Origin: an uncultured Selenomonas sp.
GTDB taxonomy: Bacteria; Bacillota; Negativicutes; Selenomonadales; Selenomonadaceae
Direction: 5' to 3'
Assembly: GCA_900552565.1 (NCBI GenBank)
Contig: USAK01000020.1
Location: 1-33,085 of the forward strand
DNA length: 33,085 nucleotides
The notes under the pieces are model-generated. The model was not told where the DNA came from, searched no databases, and saw only the letters and a list, made by a program, of their open reading frames with translations. Below, one piece after another: positions 8,953 to 15,920 of this stretch. The position numbers and the translations under genes are program-made. Each line of letters starts with the position of its first letter. The first letter of the stretch is position 1.

Positions 8953-10176
8953 TTAGCTGTTACTATCGCTGCTCGAGTCCGAAGAGTTGGTCATCGTATT
9001 GTACGGCGTCGTGTCTTCCTCAAACGAGAAGCCCATATCATCCGGCGTTACCATCGTGACATTGAGGTCCTTGCCCTCCGTCAGGCTGGAAAGACCTTCG
9101 ACAATGACCGTATCGTTAGCCGACAGGCCGTCTTTCACGACATAGTAGCTGCCGACCTGCTGGCCAAGCGTAACGGAGCGTGCTTCCGACTTGCCGTCAT
9201 CGCCGACGACCATGACAAACGTCTTATCGAGCAGCTGCTGGACCGCACGCTGCGGTACGAGGATAGCATTTGGAATCGTCTCGCCCGTGAGTTTGACGCG
9301 GGCGAACATACCTGGCAGCAGCAGACCATTCGGGTTTGGGAACAGTGCCTTGATGCTCAGCGTGCCCGTATTCTGGGCAAGAGCACGGTCAGCCTGCACA
9401 ATGCGGCCATCTAAAGGATACGTCGTGCCGTCGGAAAGTTTGACCGTAACATCGAGAGGGCCGTTATCGGAGCCGCTCTGCATCTGCTGGATGTTGCGGA
9501 ACTTCAGATACTTAGCTTCAGAAATGCTGAACTGGACAAAGACCGGGTCAACCGTACCAATCGTTACGAGATTCGTGTTGCCGGCCGTAGCAAATGTGCC
9601 GACGGCGACATCATCGACAGAGACCTGACCGGACATCGGTGCATAGATGACCGTGTCATCGAGGTCCTGCTGGGCCTTCTGCACGAGCGCCTGATTGGCG
9701 GCTGCTGCAGCGGAATACGCATTGACATTGGCCTGCTGCGTCGTAACCGTCTGCTCAGCAATGGCATCCGAGTTCAGGAGTTCCTGGTCGCGGTAGAGAT
9801 CCGTCTCTGCATTCGACAGGGTTGCCTGAGACTGTGCAAGATTTGCCTGAGCCTGCAGGACAGCGGACTCATACTGGCGGGAGTCGATGCGGTAGAGCGG
9901 CTGCCCTGCCTCGACATGGTCGCCGCCATGGAAATACTTCTCGACAATCTTGCCGGATACCTTCGACTGGACTTTGACCTCGTCTTTACCGACGACCTGG
10001 CCAGCGTACTCACTGGTAATCGGTGCATCCTGCTGCAGGACCTTCATGGCCTTGACTGGCGTGGCATTCGAGGCAGCCTGCTGCTTGCTCGAGCCGCAGC
10101 CAGCCAGCAGCACGGAGGCCGATAAGGCCAACGTCAGCATGATTGCCAGCGGTTTCTTGTTCTTCGCAAAAAACAA
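8953..10176 (-). CDS. RND efflux periplasmic adaptor (membrane fusion protein), lipoprotein
   Basis: A 407-residue adaptor that links the RND pump to an outer-membrane channel. The N-terminus has a signal peptide ending in a lipobox (LLAGC, Cys27), so it should be lipid-anchored. It continues with a barrel-sandwich half (GKDEVKVQSKVSGKI), an alpha-helical hairpin (about 105-165, alanine/glutamine-rich), the second lipoyl half (YAPMSGQVSVDDVAVGTFA), a beta-barrel domain and a membrane-proximal domain. The C-terminus is serine/aspartate-rich. The start is TTG 10176 with a perfect AGGAGGT 7 nt upstream, which outweighs the ATG codons further in. It is the first gene of the pump operon and divergent from marR. 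Confidence 0.96.
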   Translation of the reverse strand: MFFAKNKKPLAIMLTLALSASVLLAGCGSSKQQAASNATPVKAMKVLQQDAPITSEYAGQVVGKDEVKVQSKVSGKIVEKYFHGGDHVEAGQPLYRIDSRQYESAVLQAQANLAQSQATLSNAETDLYRDQELLNSDAIAEQTVTTQQANVNAYSAAAAANQALVQKAQQDLDDTVIYAPMSGQVSVDDVAVGTFATAGNTNLVTIGTVDPVFVQFSISEAKYLKFRNIQQMQSGSDNGPLDVTVKLSDGTTYPLDGRIVQADRALAQNTGTLSIKALFPNPNGLLLPGMFARVKLTGETIPNAILVPQRAVQQLLDKTFVMVVGDDGKSEARSVTLGQQVGSYYVVKDGLSANDTVIVEGLSSLTEGKDLNVTMVTPDDMGFSFEEDTTPYNTMTNSSDSSSDSNS

Positions 10177-10197
10177 AGAGATAACCTCCTTCTTTAC

Positions 10198-10213
10198 GGT
10201 ATCCTAGGATACC
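10198..10213. promoter_or_regulatory. Perfect 16-bp palindrome in the pump leader
   Basis: GGTATCCTAGGATACC is fully self-complementary. It sits 8 nt upstream of the adaptor gene's Shine-Dalgarno and about 45-60 nt downstream of the predicted transcription start. As DNA it could bind a dimeric repressor; as RNA it could form a 6-bp hairpin with a CUAG loop. Confidence 0.55.
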
Positions 10214-10230
10214 CTTACTTCCCTTCTGTA

Positions 10231-10252
10231 ATAGTAAATAAATGTTTACTAT
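10231..10252. promoter_or_regulatory. 22-bp inverted repeat, candidate MarR operator
   Basis: Arms ATAGTAAA (10231-10238) and TTTACTAT (10245-10252) are perfect, with a 6-nt centre. It covers roughly +5 to +26 of the predicted pump transcript and includes the candidate -35 of marR. Size and symmetry fit MarR-family operators. Confidence 0.55.
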
Positions 10253-10273
10253 CTCAGAATTTTATAGTATAGT
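10245..10273 (+). promoter_or_regulatory. Candidate marR promoter
   Basis: TTTACT (10245-10250), 17 nt, TATAGT (10268-10273). The -35 lies inside one inverted repeat and the -10 inside another, consistent with autorepression. The resulting leader is about 100 nt. Confidence 0.45.
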
Positions 10274-10292
10274 ATATCTATACAAAAGTCAA
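10264..10292 (-). promoter_or_regulatory. Promoter of the RND pump operon
   Basis: On the minus strand TTGACT (10292-10287), 17 nt, TACTAT (10269-10264). The spacer is occupied by the inverted repeat at 10267-10283. TATACT two bases upstream is an alternative -10 with a 15-nt spacer. Confidence 0.5.
10267..10283. promoter_or_regulatory. 17-bp inverted repeat inside the divergent promoters, candidate MarR operator
   Basis: GTATAG (10267-10272), TATAT, CTATAC (10278-10283). It fills the pump promoter's spacer and overlaps the marR -10 box, so one bound dimer could block both promoters. Confidence 0.5.
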
Positions 10293-10379
10293 GAAAAATA
10301 GGCTTATAAACAAGCCTTCTCATAAAAAATTAATCCATTTTCCTCATAGATTTCTAGAAAAAGACAAAGGAGACGGACC

Positions 10380-10835
10380 ATGACCGCATCATTCCCTGAA
10401 ACGCCTCAAGAGCTTTCATCCTCATTTATCGAAATGCTCGTGCTCATCCACCGCAATTTCTACCGTCACTTAACGGCACCGGTCCCACTCAACCAGTTCG
10501 CCACACTCATGACGCTGCGCCTGGAAAGGACAGCGACGATTTCTGAAATTGGCCAGTGTCTGCAGATTTCCAAGCAGCAGATGACGAACATCTGCGATAA
10601 ACTGCTGCAGGCCGGCTTCATCACCAAAGAACAGGACAGCGAAGACCGCCGCCGCACTCTCATCTCTTTGACACCGGCCGGCGACAAGATCATAGCGGAC
10701 CAGAATGAGATTGTCCGGAAAAAATTCCTTAAGAGCCTCAACAGTCTGACCGAAGAGGAACGCCTCGAAATCCGTGAGGCCATTGTCAACCTCAATCACT
10801 ACATCGAAAAGATGGGACAGCTTGACAGCGACTGA
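10380..10835 (+). CDS. MarR-family transcriptional regulator, probable repressor of the RND pump
   Basis: A 151-residue winged-helix protein. Helices around 15-30 and 125-148 would form the dimer interface; the DNA-binding part covers about 40-100, with TISEIGQCLQISKQQMTNICDKLLQAGFI as helix-turn-helix and the wing motif DSEDRRRTLISLT, which matches the family's D-x-R-x-R pattern. MarR proteins repress divergent efflux genes and release DNA on binding small phenolic or lipophilic ligands. The gene is divergent from the adaptor/pump operon and its upstream region carries several symmetric sites, which supports control of the pump and of itself. The start has AAAGGAG 7 nt upstream. The ligand is unknown. 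Confidence 0.92.
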   Translation: MTASFPETPQELSSSFIEMLVLIHRNFYRHLTAPVPLNQFATLMTLRLERTATISEIGQCLQISKQQMTNICDKLLQAGFITKEQDSEDRRRTLISLTPAGDKIIADQNEIVRKKFLKSLNSLTEEERLEIREAIVNLNHYIEKMGQLDSD

Positions 10836-10874
10836 CCGCTAGGTTTCGTCTTCAATGATAAATTTCTGACCATA

Positions 10875-10907
10875 AAAGGCACCTTCCCACAGGGAGGCGC
10901 CTTTTTC
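10875..10907. terminator. Terminator between convergent marR and the MBL hydrolase gene
   Basis: AAAAGGC-ACCTTCCC pairs with GGGAGGC-GCCTTTTT around an ACA loop, with one mismatch and one bulge. T runs flank both sides, so it can work in both directions. Confidence 0.8.
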
Positions 10908-10919
10908 TTCTGCCCTGGT

Positions 10920-11729
10920 TCAGTCCAGCGGAATGACATCGAGGTCATCCGGCACAAAGACGTTGCCATGGTAATATTCTTTGGCTTCGGCCGTATAGTC
11001 ATGCTTGCGTGTTGCAATGCTCTTGTCCTCAGTATGGTAGAGCACAAGATTCTTGACTCCGAGCTTTTCCGCGAGTTCACTTGCTTCCTTAACGGTCGAA
11101 TGATTCTTTTCATACGGCTTAAACTTGTCGCGGTCGCCGTATTTGCAGAAGGCTTCGGCTAAAAGCCAATCCGCACCTTTGGCATATTTTTCATCATGTT
11201 CATTGTACGGCTCATCACCGAGGCACGTGAAGCGCAGACCGTCGTTAAAGAGGAGTGCATAGCCAAACTGCTTGGCCTTCGTCGAAAGGATATCAAAAGC
11301 CGTGAGCTGCACGTCCTCAAAATTCACGACAGAGCCGTCCTTGACTTCATGCAGGAAAATGCTCGTGCCAACGCGCGCGAAATCCTTTTTCTTGAGTGTC
11401 ATCTTCGTCATGGTCAGCAGCATATCCTTAACGACATCGTGGCAGTAGATATGGAACTCGCCCTGATACTTGCCCTTATTCATGAGGTCAGCAACCTTGC
11501 GCATGACCCAGATGACGCCGAGGACATGGTCCGTATGGCCGTGCGTCACGAACATATGATGGCATTTCTGATAATCGAAGCCCGCAAGTTCGAGCTGGCG
11601 CAGAATGCCGTTGCCGCCGCCTGCATCCGTCAGGAACAGGTCCCCATTATCGAGCGTCAGATAAAAACACGTATTGTAGCACTTCGTCACCATGGCATTG
11701 CCCGTGCCGAGCATCGTAAGTTTTCGCAT
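10920..11729 (-). CDS. Metallo-beta-lactamase-fold hydrolase (RNase Z-like)
   Basis: A 269-residue protein with the metal-binding motif THGHTDH (His63, His65, Asp67, His68). It has an N-terminal LGTGNAM strand resembling RNase Z/ElaC-type enzymes, a later LGDEPYNE acidic ligand and a C-terminal LYHTED histidine. It lacks an obvious long exosite arm, so it may be a general MBL hydrolase rather than tRNase Z. The start used is ATG 11729, which has GGAGG 8 nt upstream; an ATG at 11762 in the same frame lies too close to the promoter -10 to be used. It is a single-gene unit with its own promoter and terminator. The substrate is unknown. Confidence 0.88.
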   Translation of the reverse strand: MRKLTMLGTGNAMVTKCYNTCFYLTLDNGDLFLTDAGGGNGILRQLELAGFDYQKCHHMFVTHGHTDHVLGVIWVMRKVADLMNKGKYQGEFHIYCHDVVKDMLLTMTKMTLKKKDFARVGTSIFLHEVKDGSVVNFEDVQLTAFDILSTKAKQFGYALLFNDGLRFTCLGDEPYNEHDEKYAKGADWLLAEAFCKYGDRDKFKPYEKNHSTVKEASELAEKLGVKNLVLYHTEDKSIATRKHDYTAEAKEYYHGNVFVPDDLDVIPLD

Positions 11730-11760
11730 AATACTGCCTCCTATCCAGATATCTTTTTTC

Positions 11761-11790
11761 ATTATAAAACAAAGGTGCTGAGCTTGTCAG
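11761..11790 (-). promoter_or_regulatory. Promoter of the MBL hydrolase gene, overlapping the rnc terminator
   Basis: On the minus strand CTGACA (11790-11785), 18 nt, TATAAT (11766-11761). The -35 spans the end of the 5' arm and the loop of the terminator hairpin at 11771-11797. Confidence 0.65.
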
Positions 11791-11797
11791 CACCTTT
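11765..11797 (-). terminator. Terminator of the fatty-acid/rnc operon
   Basis: An 11-bp perfect stem (AAAGGTGCTGA 11797-11787 against TCAGCACCTTT 11781-11771 on the minus strand, 5-nt loop) is followed by GTTTTA. It lies 28 nt after the rnc stop. Confidence 0.85.
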
Positions 11798-11824
11798 GCC
11801 GTATTTTTATCTGCTATGAATGTC

Positions 11825-12556
11825 TTACCGTTTCCTTTTGGTCTGGGGAGCAATCTTTTCAAGGGCCACACGGGCAGCATGCTGCTCCGCTTCTTTTTTG
11901 CTGTGGCCCGTGCCCTCGCCCATGACTCTGCCCGTCACGCGCACGCGGAAGGTGAACTCCTTCGCATGGTCAGGACCGGACTCCGAGACGAGCTCATAGT
12001 CGATGCTCTGCCCTTCTTTGCGGAAGACGATTTCCTGCAGGATGGTCTTGTAATCCTTGAGGATGGCACCGTGCTCGACTTTCTCAAACTCACCGCTGAG
12101 CTGGCGCACGACGTAATCCTGCGCCGTTTCCCAGCCCTGGTCAAGGTAGACCGCACCGATGACGGCCTCAAAGACGTCTTCGAGATTTGTCTGACGCGTG
12201 CGGCCGCCGCCCATCTCTTCACCGCGTCCCAAAAGCAGATAATCGCCGAGATGCAGGTTAGAAGCAAGCGACGCCAGCGTCATCGAGCAGACGATGCTCG
12301 CGCGCGTCTTCGTGAGCTCGCCCTCCGGCATCTCGGGAAAATGCTCATAAAGATAAGTGCTGGAGGCAAGCTCCAGCACAGCATCTCCTAAAAATTCGAG
12401 ACGTTCATTATGGGCAGTGTTCCGCTTCGACTCATTGGCATACGACGTATGCGTCAAAGCCTGGTCGAGAAGTCCGATATCATGGAATTTCACGCCAAGA
12501 CGCTCGGAAAGTGTCAGCAGCTGCTGACGGCGTCCGCCGTTCAGAACCTTTCCCAT
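11825..12556 (-). CDS. rnc: Ribonuclease III
   Basis: A 243-residue double-strand-specific endoribonuclease for rRNA and mRNA processing. The catalytic domain has the signature HNERLEFLGDAVLEL (49-63; Glu51 and Asp58 correspond to the metal ligands) and a second acidic pair in NLEDVFEAVIGAVYLD. A C-terminal dsRNA-binding domain follows (about 165-237, with GEGTGHSKKEAEQHAA). The start is placed at ATG 12556 because GGAG lies 8 nt upstream; a GTG at 12565, which overlaps the fabF stop, would add three residues. It is the last gene of the fatty-acid operon, an arrangement common in Firmicutes. Confidence 0.96.
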   Translation of the reverse strand: MGKVLNGGRRQQLLTLSERLGVKFHDIGLLDQALTHTSYANESKRNTAHNERLEFLGDAVLELASSTYLYEHFPEMPEGELTKTRASIVCSMTLASLASNLHLGDYLLLGRGEEMGGGRTRQTNLEDVFEAVIGAVYLDQGWETAQDYVVRQLSGEFEKVEHGAILKDYKTILQEIVFRKEGQSIDYELVSESGPDHAKEFTFRVRVTGRVMGEGTGHSKKEAEQHAARVALEKIAPQTKRKR

Positions 12557-12561
12557 GATGC

Positions 12562-13806
12562 TCACTCCGTGTACTTCTTCATGACGATGCAGGCATTGTG
12601 ACCGCCAAAACCGAAGTTGTTCGAGATGGCAGCGCGGACTTTCTTCGCGCGTGCCTTGTTCGGCACATAGTCGAGGTCGAGGCCTTCGTCCGGCGTCTCA
12701 TAGTTGATCGTCGGCGGCATCATGTCGTTCTCGACCGTCAGGGCCGTAGCAACGGCTTCAATACCACCGGCAGCGCCAAGGAGATGCCCCGTCATCGACT
12801 TGATGGAAGAAACGGAGACATCCTTGGCATGCTCGCCCCAGACCGACTTGATGGCGAGGGATTCGCCTTCATCGTTGAGGTGCGTCGACGTGCCGTGTGC
12901 ATTGACATAGTCGATATCAGCAGCCGTCAGGCCGGCATCATCGATGGCCAGCTGCATGCATTTAGCCTGGTATTCGCCGCCCGGAGCCGGACTCGTCATA
13001 TGGTAAGCATCCGAATTTGCACCGTAGCCGACGAGCTCTGCGTAGATATGCGCACCGCGTGCCTTGGCATGCTCGAGGCTCTCGAGAATGACAAGGCCGG
13101 CACCTTCGCCCATGACAAAGCCGCTGCGGTTCTTATCGAACGGACGCGAAGCATGTGCCGGGTCATCGTTGTGGTCCATGCAGAGTGCCTTCATGGCAGC
13201 GAAGCCGGCAACGGCCGCCTGGCTGATGGCTGCTTCTGTACCGCCGGCAACCATGACATCAGCTTTGCCTTCCTGAATGACGCGGAACGCATCACCAATG
13301 CAGTTCGTGCCCGTAGCGCAGGCCGTGACCACGCACGAAGACGGACCATGCAGCTTGTACGTGATGGCAACCTGACCGGCAGCGAGGTTGGCAATCATCA
13401 TCGGGATGAAGAACGGGCTGATGCGGTTTGGTCCCTTTTCGAAGAGTTTCTTATACTGAGCATGCATCGTCTCGATACCGCCGATGCCGGCACCGATATA
13501 CGTGCCGATGCGGTCGCGGTCTTCTTTTTCAAGATCGAGCTTCGCATCTTCAATGGCCATCTTGGCTGCTGCCACAGCGAACTGGGCATAGCGGTCCATG
13601 CGTTTGGACTCTTTTTTGTCGATGTACGCCGTCGGATCGAAATCCTTGACCTCACCGGCAATCTTGGCATGGTATTCCGACGCATCGAAACGGGTGATCA
13701 TACCAATACCGTTTTTGCCTTCCATCAGGCCTTCCCAGAATGCGTCCTTACCGATACCGATTGGGGTGATGGCCCCCAGGCCCGTAATTACTACGCGTTT
13801 ACTCAA
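12562..13806 (-). CDS. fabF: 3-oxoacyl-ACP synthase II
   Basis: A 414-residue condensing enzyme that elongates acyl-ACP with malonyl-ACP. The thiolase-fold triad is visible: Cys163 in VTACATGTN, His304 in NAHGTSTHLND and His341 in TGHLLGAAGG. Length is typical. The start is TTG 13806 with GGGGAG 8 nt upstream, and it yields the usual KRVVITGLG N-terminus. It is followed within a few bases by rnc. The 64-nt gap in front contains two hairpins (13828-13866). Confidence 0.98.
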   Translation of the reverse strand: MSKRVVITGLGAITPIGIGKDAFWEGLMEGKNGIGMITRFDASEYHAKIAGEVKDFDPTAYIDKKESKRMDRYAQFAVAAAKMAIEDAKLDLEKEDRDRIGTYIGAGIGGIETMHAQYKKLFEKGPNRISPFFIPMMIANLAAGQVAITYKLHGPSSCVVTACATGTNCIGDAFRVIQEGKADVMVAGGTEAAISQAAVAGFAAMKALCMDHNDDPAHASRPFDKNRSGFVMGEGAGLVILESLEHAKARGAHIYAELVGYGANSDAYHMTSPAPGGEYQAKCMQLAIDDAGLTAADIDYVNAHGTSTHLNDEGESLAIKSVWGEHAKDVSVSSIKSMTGHLLGAAGGIEAVATALTVENDMMPPTINYETPDEGLDLDYVPNKARAKKVRAAISNNFGFGGHNACIVMKKYTE

Positions 13807-13827
13807 AACAATGACTCCCCTCTAATG

Positions 13828-13866
13828 TACTTTTGTACTTTCCCAAGGCCGCCTTAGCGGCACTTG
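13828..13866 (-). other. Two RNA hairpins between the FabK-like gene and fabF
   Basis: In the minus-strand RNA, 13866-13844 folds as CAAG-(U)-GCCGC-UAAG-GCGGC-CUUG (9 bp with one bulge). It is followed by a small GUAC-AAAA-GUAC hairpin at 13839-13828. Neither has a U tract, so these are not terminators. They may protect or process the mRNA. Confidence 0.5.
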
Positions 13867-13870
13867 AAAA

Positions 13871-14815
13871 TCAGTTCGCAGCTTCTGCTTCTTTCTTGAG
13901 TTGCTCAAAAATCTCGTGGACCGACATAATCTTGTCGATGCGAGGCATGTATTCCCCCGTGAAGACAAGTCCCGTTTCCACATCGCCCTGCTGTGCGCGA
14001 ATCAGCGCGCGGATGATGCAGAAATTATGCTTGCAGGCCTTAAGGCACGCATCGCAGGTCTTCGGCGGTACAGGGCCTTCAAGGACTCTGGCCGAGAACG
14101 GCGTGCGCACAGCACGGCCCGGCAGGCCAACAGGACTGTGAATGACGACAATGTCCTCCGGTTTGGATTTCAAATAGTATTCTTTGAGGGCTGGCGCTGC
14201 GTTCGATTCCTCAGAAGCAGCAAAACGTGACCCCATCTGGACGCCTGCTGCGCCCATCTTTATCAAATCAACGATGTCCTGGCCATGGAGGACGCCGCCG
14301 GCCGCAATGACCGGAATCTTTACGGCTGCACTGACATCCGAGATCAAATCACGTACAGACGTGTTCGTCCCCAGATGACCGCCAGCTTCCTTGCCCTCGA
14401 GTACAATAGCTGCTGCGCCAAGACGCTCCGAAATTTTCGCTAATTTTACAGAAGAAACAATCGGAACAATCGGAGTTCCGGATTCCTTGCCAAGGCCAAA
14501 CATATCACGTGAAAAACCTGCACCAGCTACGACGAGGTCAATGCCTTCATCAATAGCCGTCTTGACGATGCCGGCGAAATCACGAGCTGCCACCATGATA
14601 TTGATGCCGATGATACCAGATGTGAGCGAACGCGCGAGCCTGATTTCATAACGCAGTTCGTCGTGGCTCATACCTGATGCAGCAATGAGGCCGATACCGC
14701 CCTCGTTTGCAACAGCTGCGGCCAGACGGGCCGTTGACAAGCGGATTGCCATACCACCCTGCTGGATTGGTACACGTGCAATCTTGCTGCCAATCTTAAG
14801 CTCTGGAAGTTTCAA
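13871..14815 (-). CDS. FabK-like / nitronate monooxygenase-family flavoprotein with a cysteine cluster
   Basis: A 314-residue TIM-barrel flavoprotein of the 2-nitropropane dioxygenase / enoyl-ACP reductase II superfamily. It has VPIQQGGMA near the N-terminus, the His-containing GKEAGGHLGT (His147) and the FMN-phosphate region AAGGVLHGQD...GAAGVQMGSRF. Unlike the nearby FabK, it carries Cys254-x2-Cys257-x3-Cys261-x4-Cys266 near the C-terminus, which could hold a metal or Fe-S centre. The start is TTG 14815 after GGAGGAG (5 nt spacing); upstream in-frame codons overlap the hairpin after acpP and look untranslated. It sits between acpP and fabF, so a role in lipid metabolism is likely, but whether it reduces enoyl-ACP, oxidises nitronates or does something else is open. 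Confidence 0.85.
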   Translation of the reverse strand: MKLPELKIGSKIARVPIQQGGMAIRLSTARLAAAVANEGGIGLIAASGMSHDELRYEIRLARSLTSGIIGINIMVAARDFAGIVKTAIDEGIDLVVAGAGFSRDMFGLGKESGTPIVPIVSSVKLAKISERLGAAAIVLEGKEAGGHLGTNTSVRDLISDVSAAVKIPVIAAGGVLHGQDIVDLIKMGAAGVQMGSRFAASEESNAAPALKEYYLKSKPEDIVVIHSPVGLPGRAVRTPFSARVLEGPVPPKTCDACLKACKHNFCIIRALIRAQQGDVETGLVFTGEYMPRIDKIMSVHEIFEQLKKEAEAAN

Positions 14816-14841
14816 TGTTACTCCTCCAATCATTTTACCTC

Positions 14842-14875
14842 TTAAGAAAATCCCGCGAAGAAACTTCACGGGATT
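14842..14875 (-). terminator. Attenuator-like hairpin after acpP
   Basis: In the minus-strand RNA, 14875-14864 pairs with 14860-14849 over 12 bp (one G-U pair) with a UUU loop, followed by UUCUU. It lies 24 nt after the acpP stop inside the operon. Partial termination would yield excess acpP mRNA over the downstream genes. Confidence 0.65.
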
Positions 14876-14898
14876 CTCAAAAGGTAAGACGCTCAATC

Positions 14899-15135
14899 TT
14901 ATTTGTCCTTGTGCTGGTCAATGTAGGTAACTACATCCTGAACGGTCTTGATCTTCTCAGCAGCCTCATCCGGAATCTCAATGTTGAATTCCTCTTCAAA
15001 AGCCATGATCAGCTCAACGATATCCAGGGAATCAGCGCCTAAATCATCGATGAAGGTAGAATCGATTGCGACCTCGTCCGGCTCAACGCCAAGCTGCTCA
15101 ACAACGATATCTCTAACTTTTTCAAAAGTCGACAT
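14899..15135 (-). CDS. acpP: Acyl carrier protein
   Basis: A 78-residue acidic protein that carries growing acyl chains on a 4'-phosphopantetheine arm attached to Ser36 in [10 protein letters not shown]. The flanking helices ([11 protein letters not shown] and FIDDLG) are standard. AAGGAGGTG lies just upstream of the ATG. It follows fabG by 40 nt and is followed by a strong hairpin. CoaD, encoded at 27601 in this window, makes the CoA precursor of its prosthetic group. Confidence 0.98.
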   Translation of the reverse strand: MSTFEKVRDIVVEQLGVEPDEVAIDSTFIDDLGADSLDIVELIMAFEEEFNIEIPDEAAEKIKTVQDVVTYIDQHKDK

Positions 15136-15175
15136 GAAATTTCACCTCCTTAAATTAGTATCCTATATAGTTATA

Positions 15176-15919
15176 TCACATAACCATGCCGCCGTCTACA
15201 TTAATGACCTGACCTGTGATATAGGACGAACAATCCGATACGAGGAAAAGCACAGCATTTGCTACGTCTTCCGGGCGTCCCATCCTGCGCAGCGGGATTT
15301 CTTTAACCATCGCTTCTTTGACTTTATCGGCAAGTACAGCCGTCATGTCCGTATCGATGAAGCCCGGCGCTACCATGTTGACTGTGATGCCGCGGGCAGC
15401 GAGTTCTTTGGCTGCAGATTTCGAGAAACCGAGTACACCGGCTTTTGAGGCGGCGTAATTTGTCTGGCCGGCATTGCCGATAAGACCGACAACCGAGCTC
15501 ATATTGACAATGCGGCCGCTGCGTTTCTTCATCATGAGCTTAGCCGCTGCCTTCGTGCAGTAGAACACGCCTTTGAGGTTCGTATCGATAACAGCCTCAA
15601 AATCTTCATCCTTCATGCGCAGCAGCAGGCCGTCACGCGTGATGCCTGCATTGTTGACAAGAATGTCCACCGTGCCGAATGCTTCTACAACTTTGGCAAA
15701 CATGGCCTCAACAGCAGCAGGATCTGCTACATTGGCCTGCACGAGAATAGCCTCGCCGCCGTTTGCCTCAATCTCGCTCTTGACTTCCTCAGCGGCCTTC
15801 TGGTTTCCTGCAAAGTTAATGGCTACCTTCGCACCCTCAGAAGCGAGGCGAAGGGCAATAGCACGGCCGATACCGCGGGAAGCACCCGTGACGAGTGCTG
15901 CCTTTCCATCTAAAAGCAT
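15176..15919 (-). CDS. fabG: 3-oxoacyl-ACP reductase
   Basis: A 247-residue NADPH-dependent short-chain dehydrogenase that reduces 3-ketoacyl-ACP. The cofactor motif TGASRGIG is at 11-18, NNAG at 89-92, and the catalytic Ser142, Tyr155 and Lys159 are in place (YAASK). The C-terminus [15 protein letters not shown] is characteristic. AGGAGGT lies 8 nt before the ATG, inside the end of fabD, which stops 1 nt before this start. Confidence 0.98.
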   Translation of the reverse strand: MLLDGKAALVTGASRGIGRAIALRLASEGAKVAINFAGNQKAAEEVKSEIEANGGEAILVQANVADPAAVEAMFAKVVEAFGTVDILVNNAGITRDGLLLRMKDEDFEAVIDTNLKGVFYCTKAAAKLMMKKRSGRIVNMSSVVGLIGNAGQTNYAASKAGVLGFSKSAAKELAARGITVNMVAPGFIDTDMTAVLADKVKEAMVKEIPLRRMGRPEDVANAVLFLVSDCSSYITGQVINVDGGMVM

Positions 15920-15920
15920 A

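Noticed and set aside
10300..10317. AGGCTT-N6-AAGCCT hairpin in the marR leader as a terminator
   Set aside because: On the plus strand it has only a 6-bp stem and no T run; the T-rich side faces the minus strand upstream of the pump promoter, where no known transcript would end.
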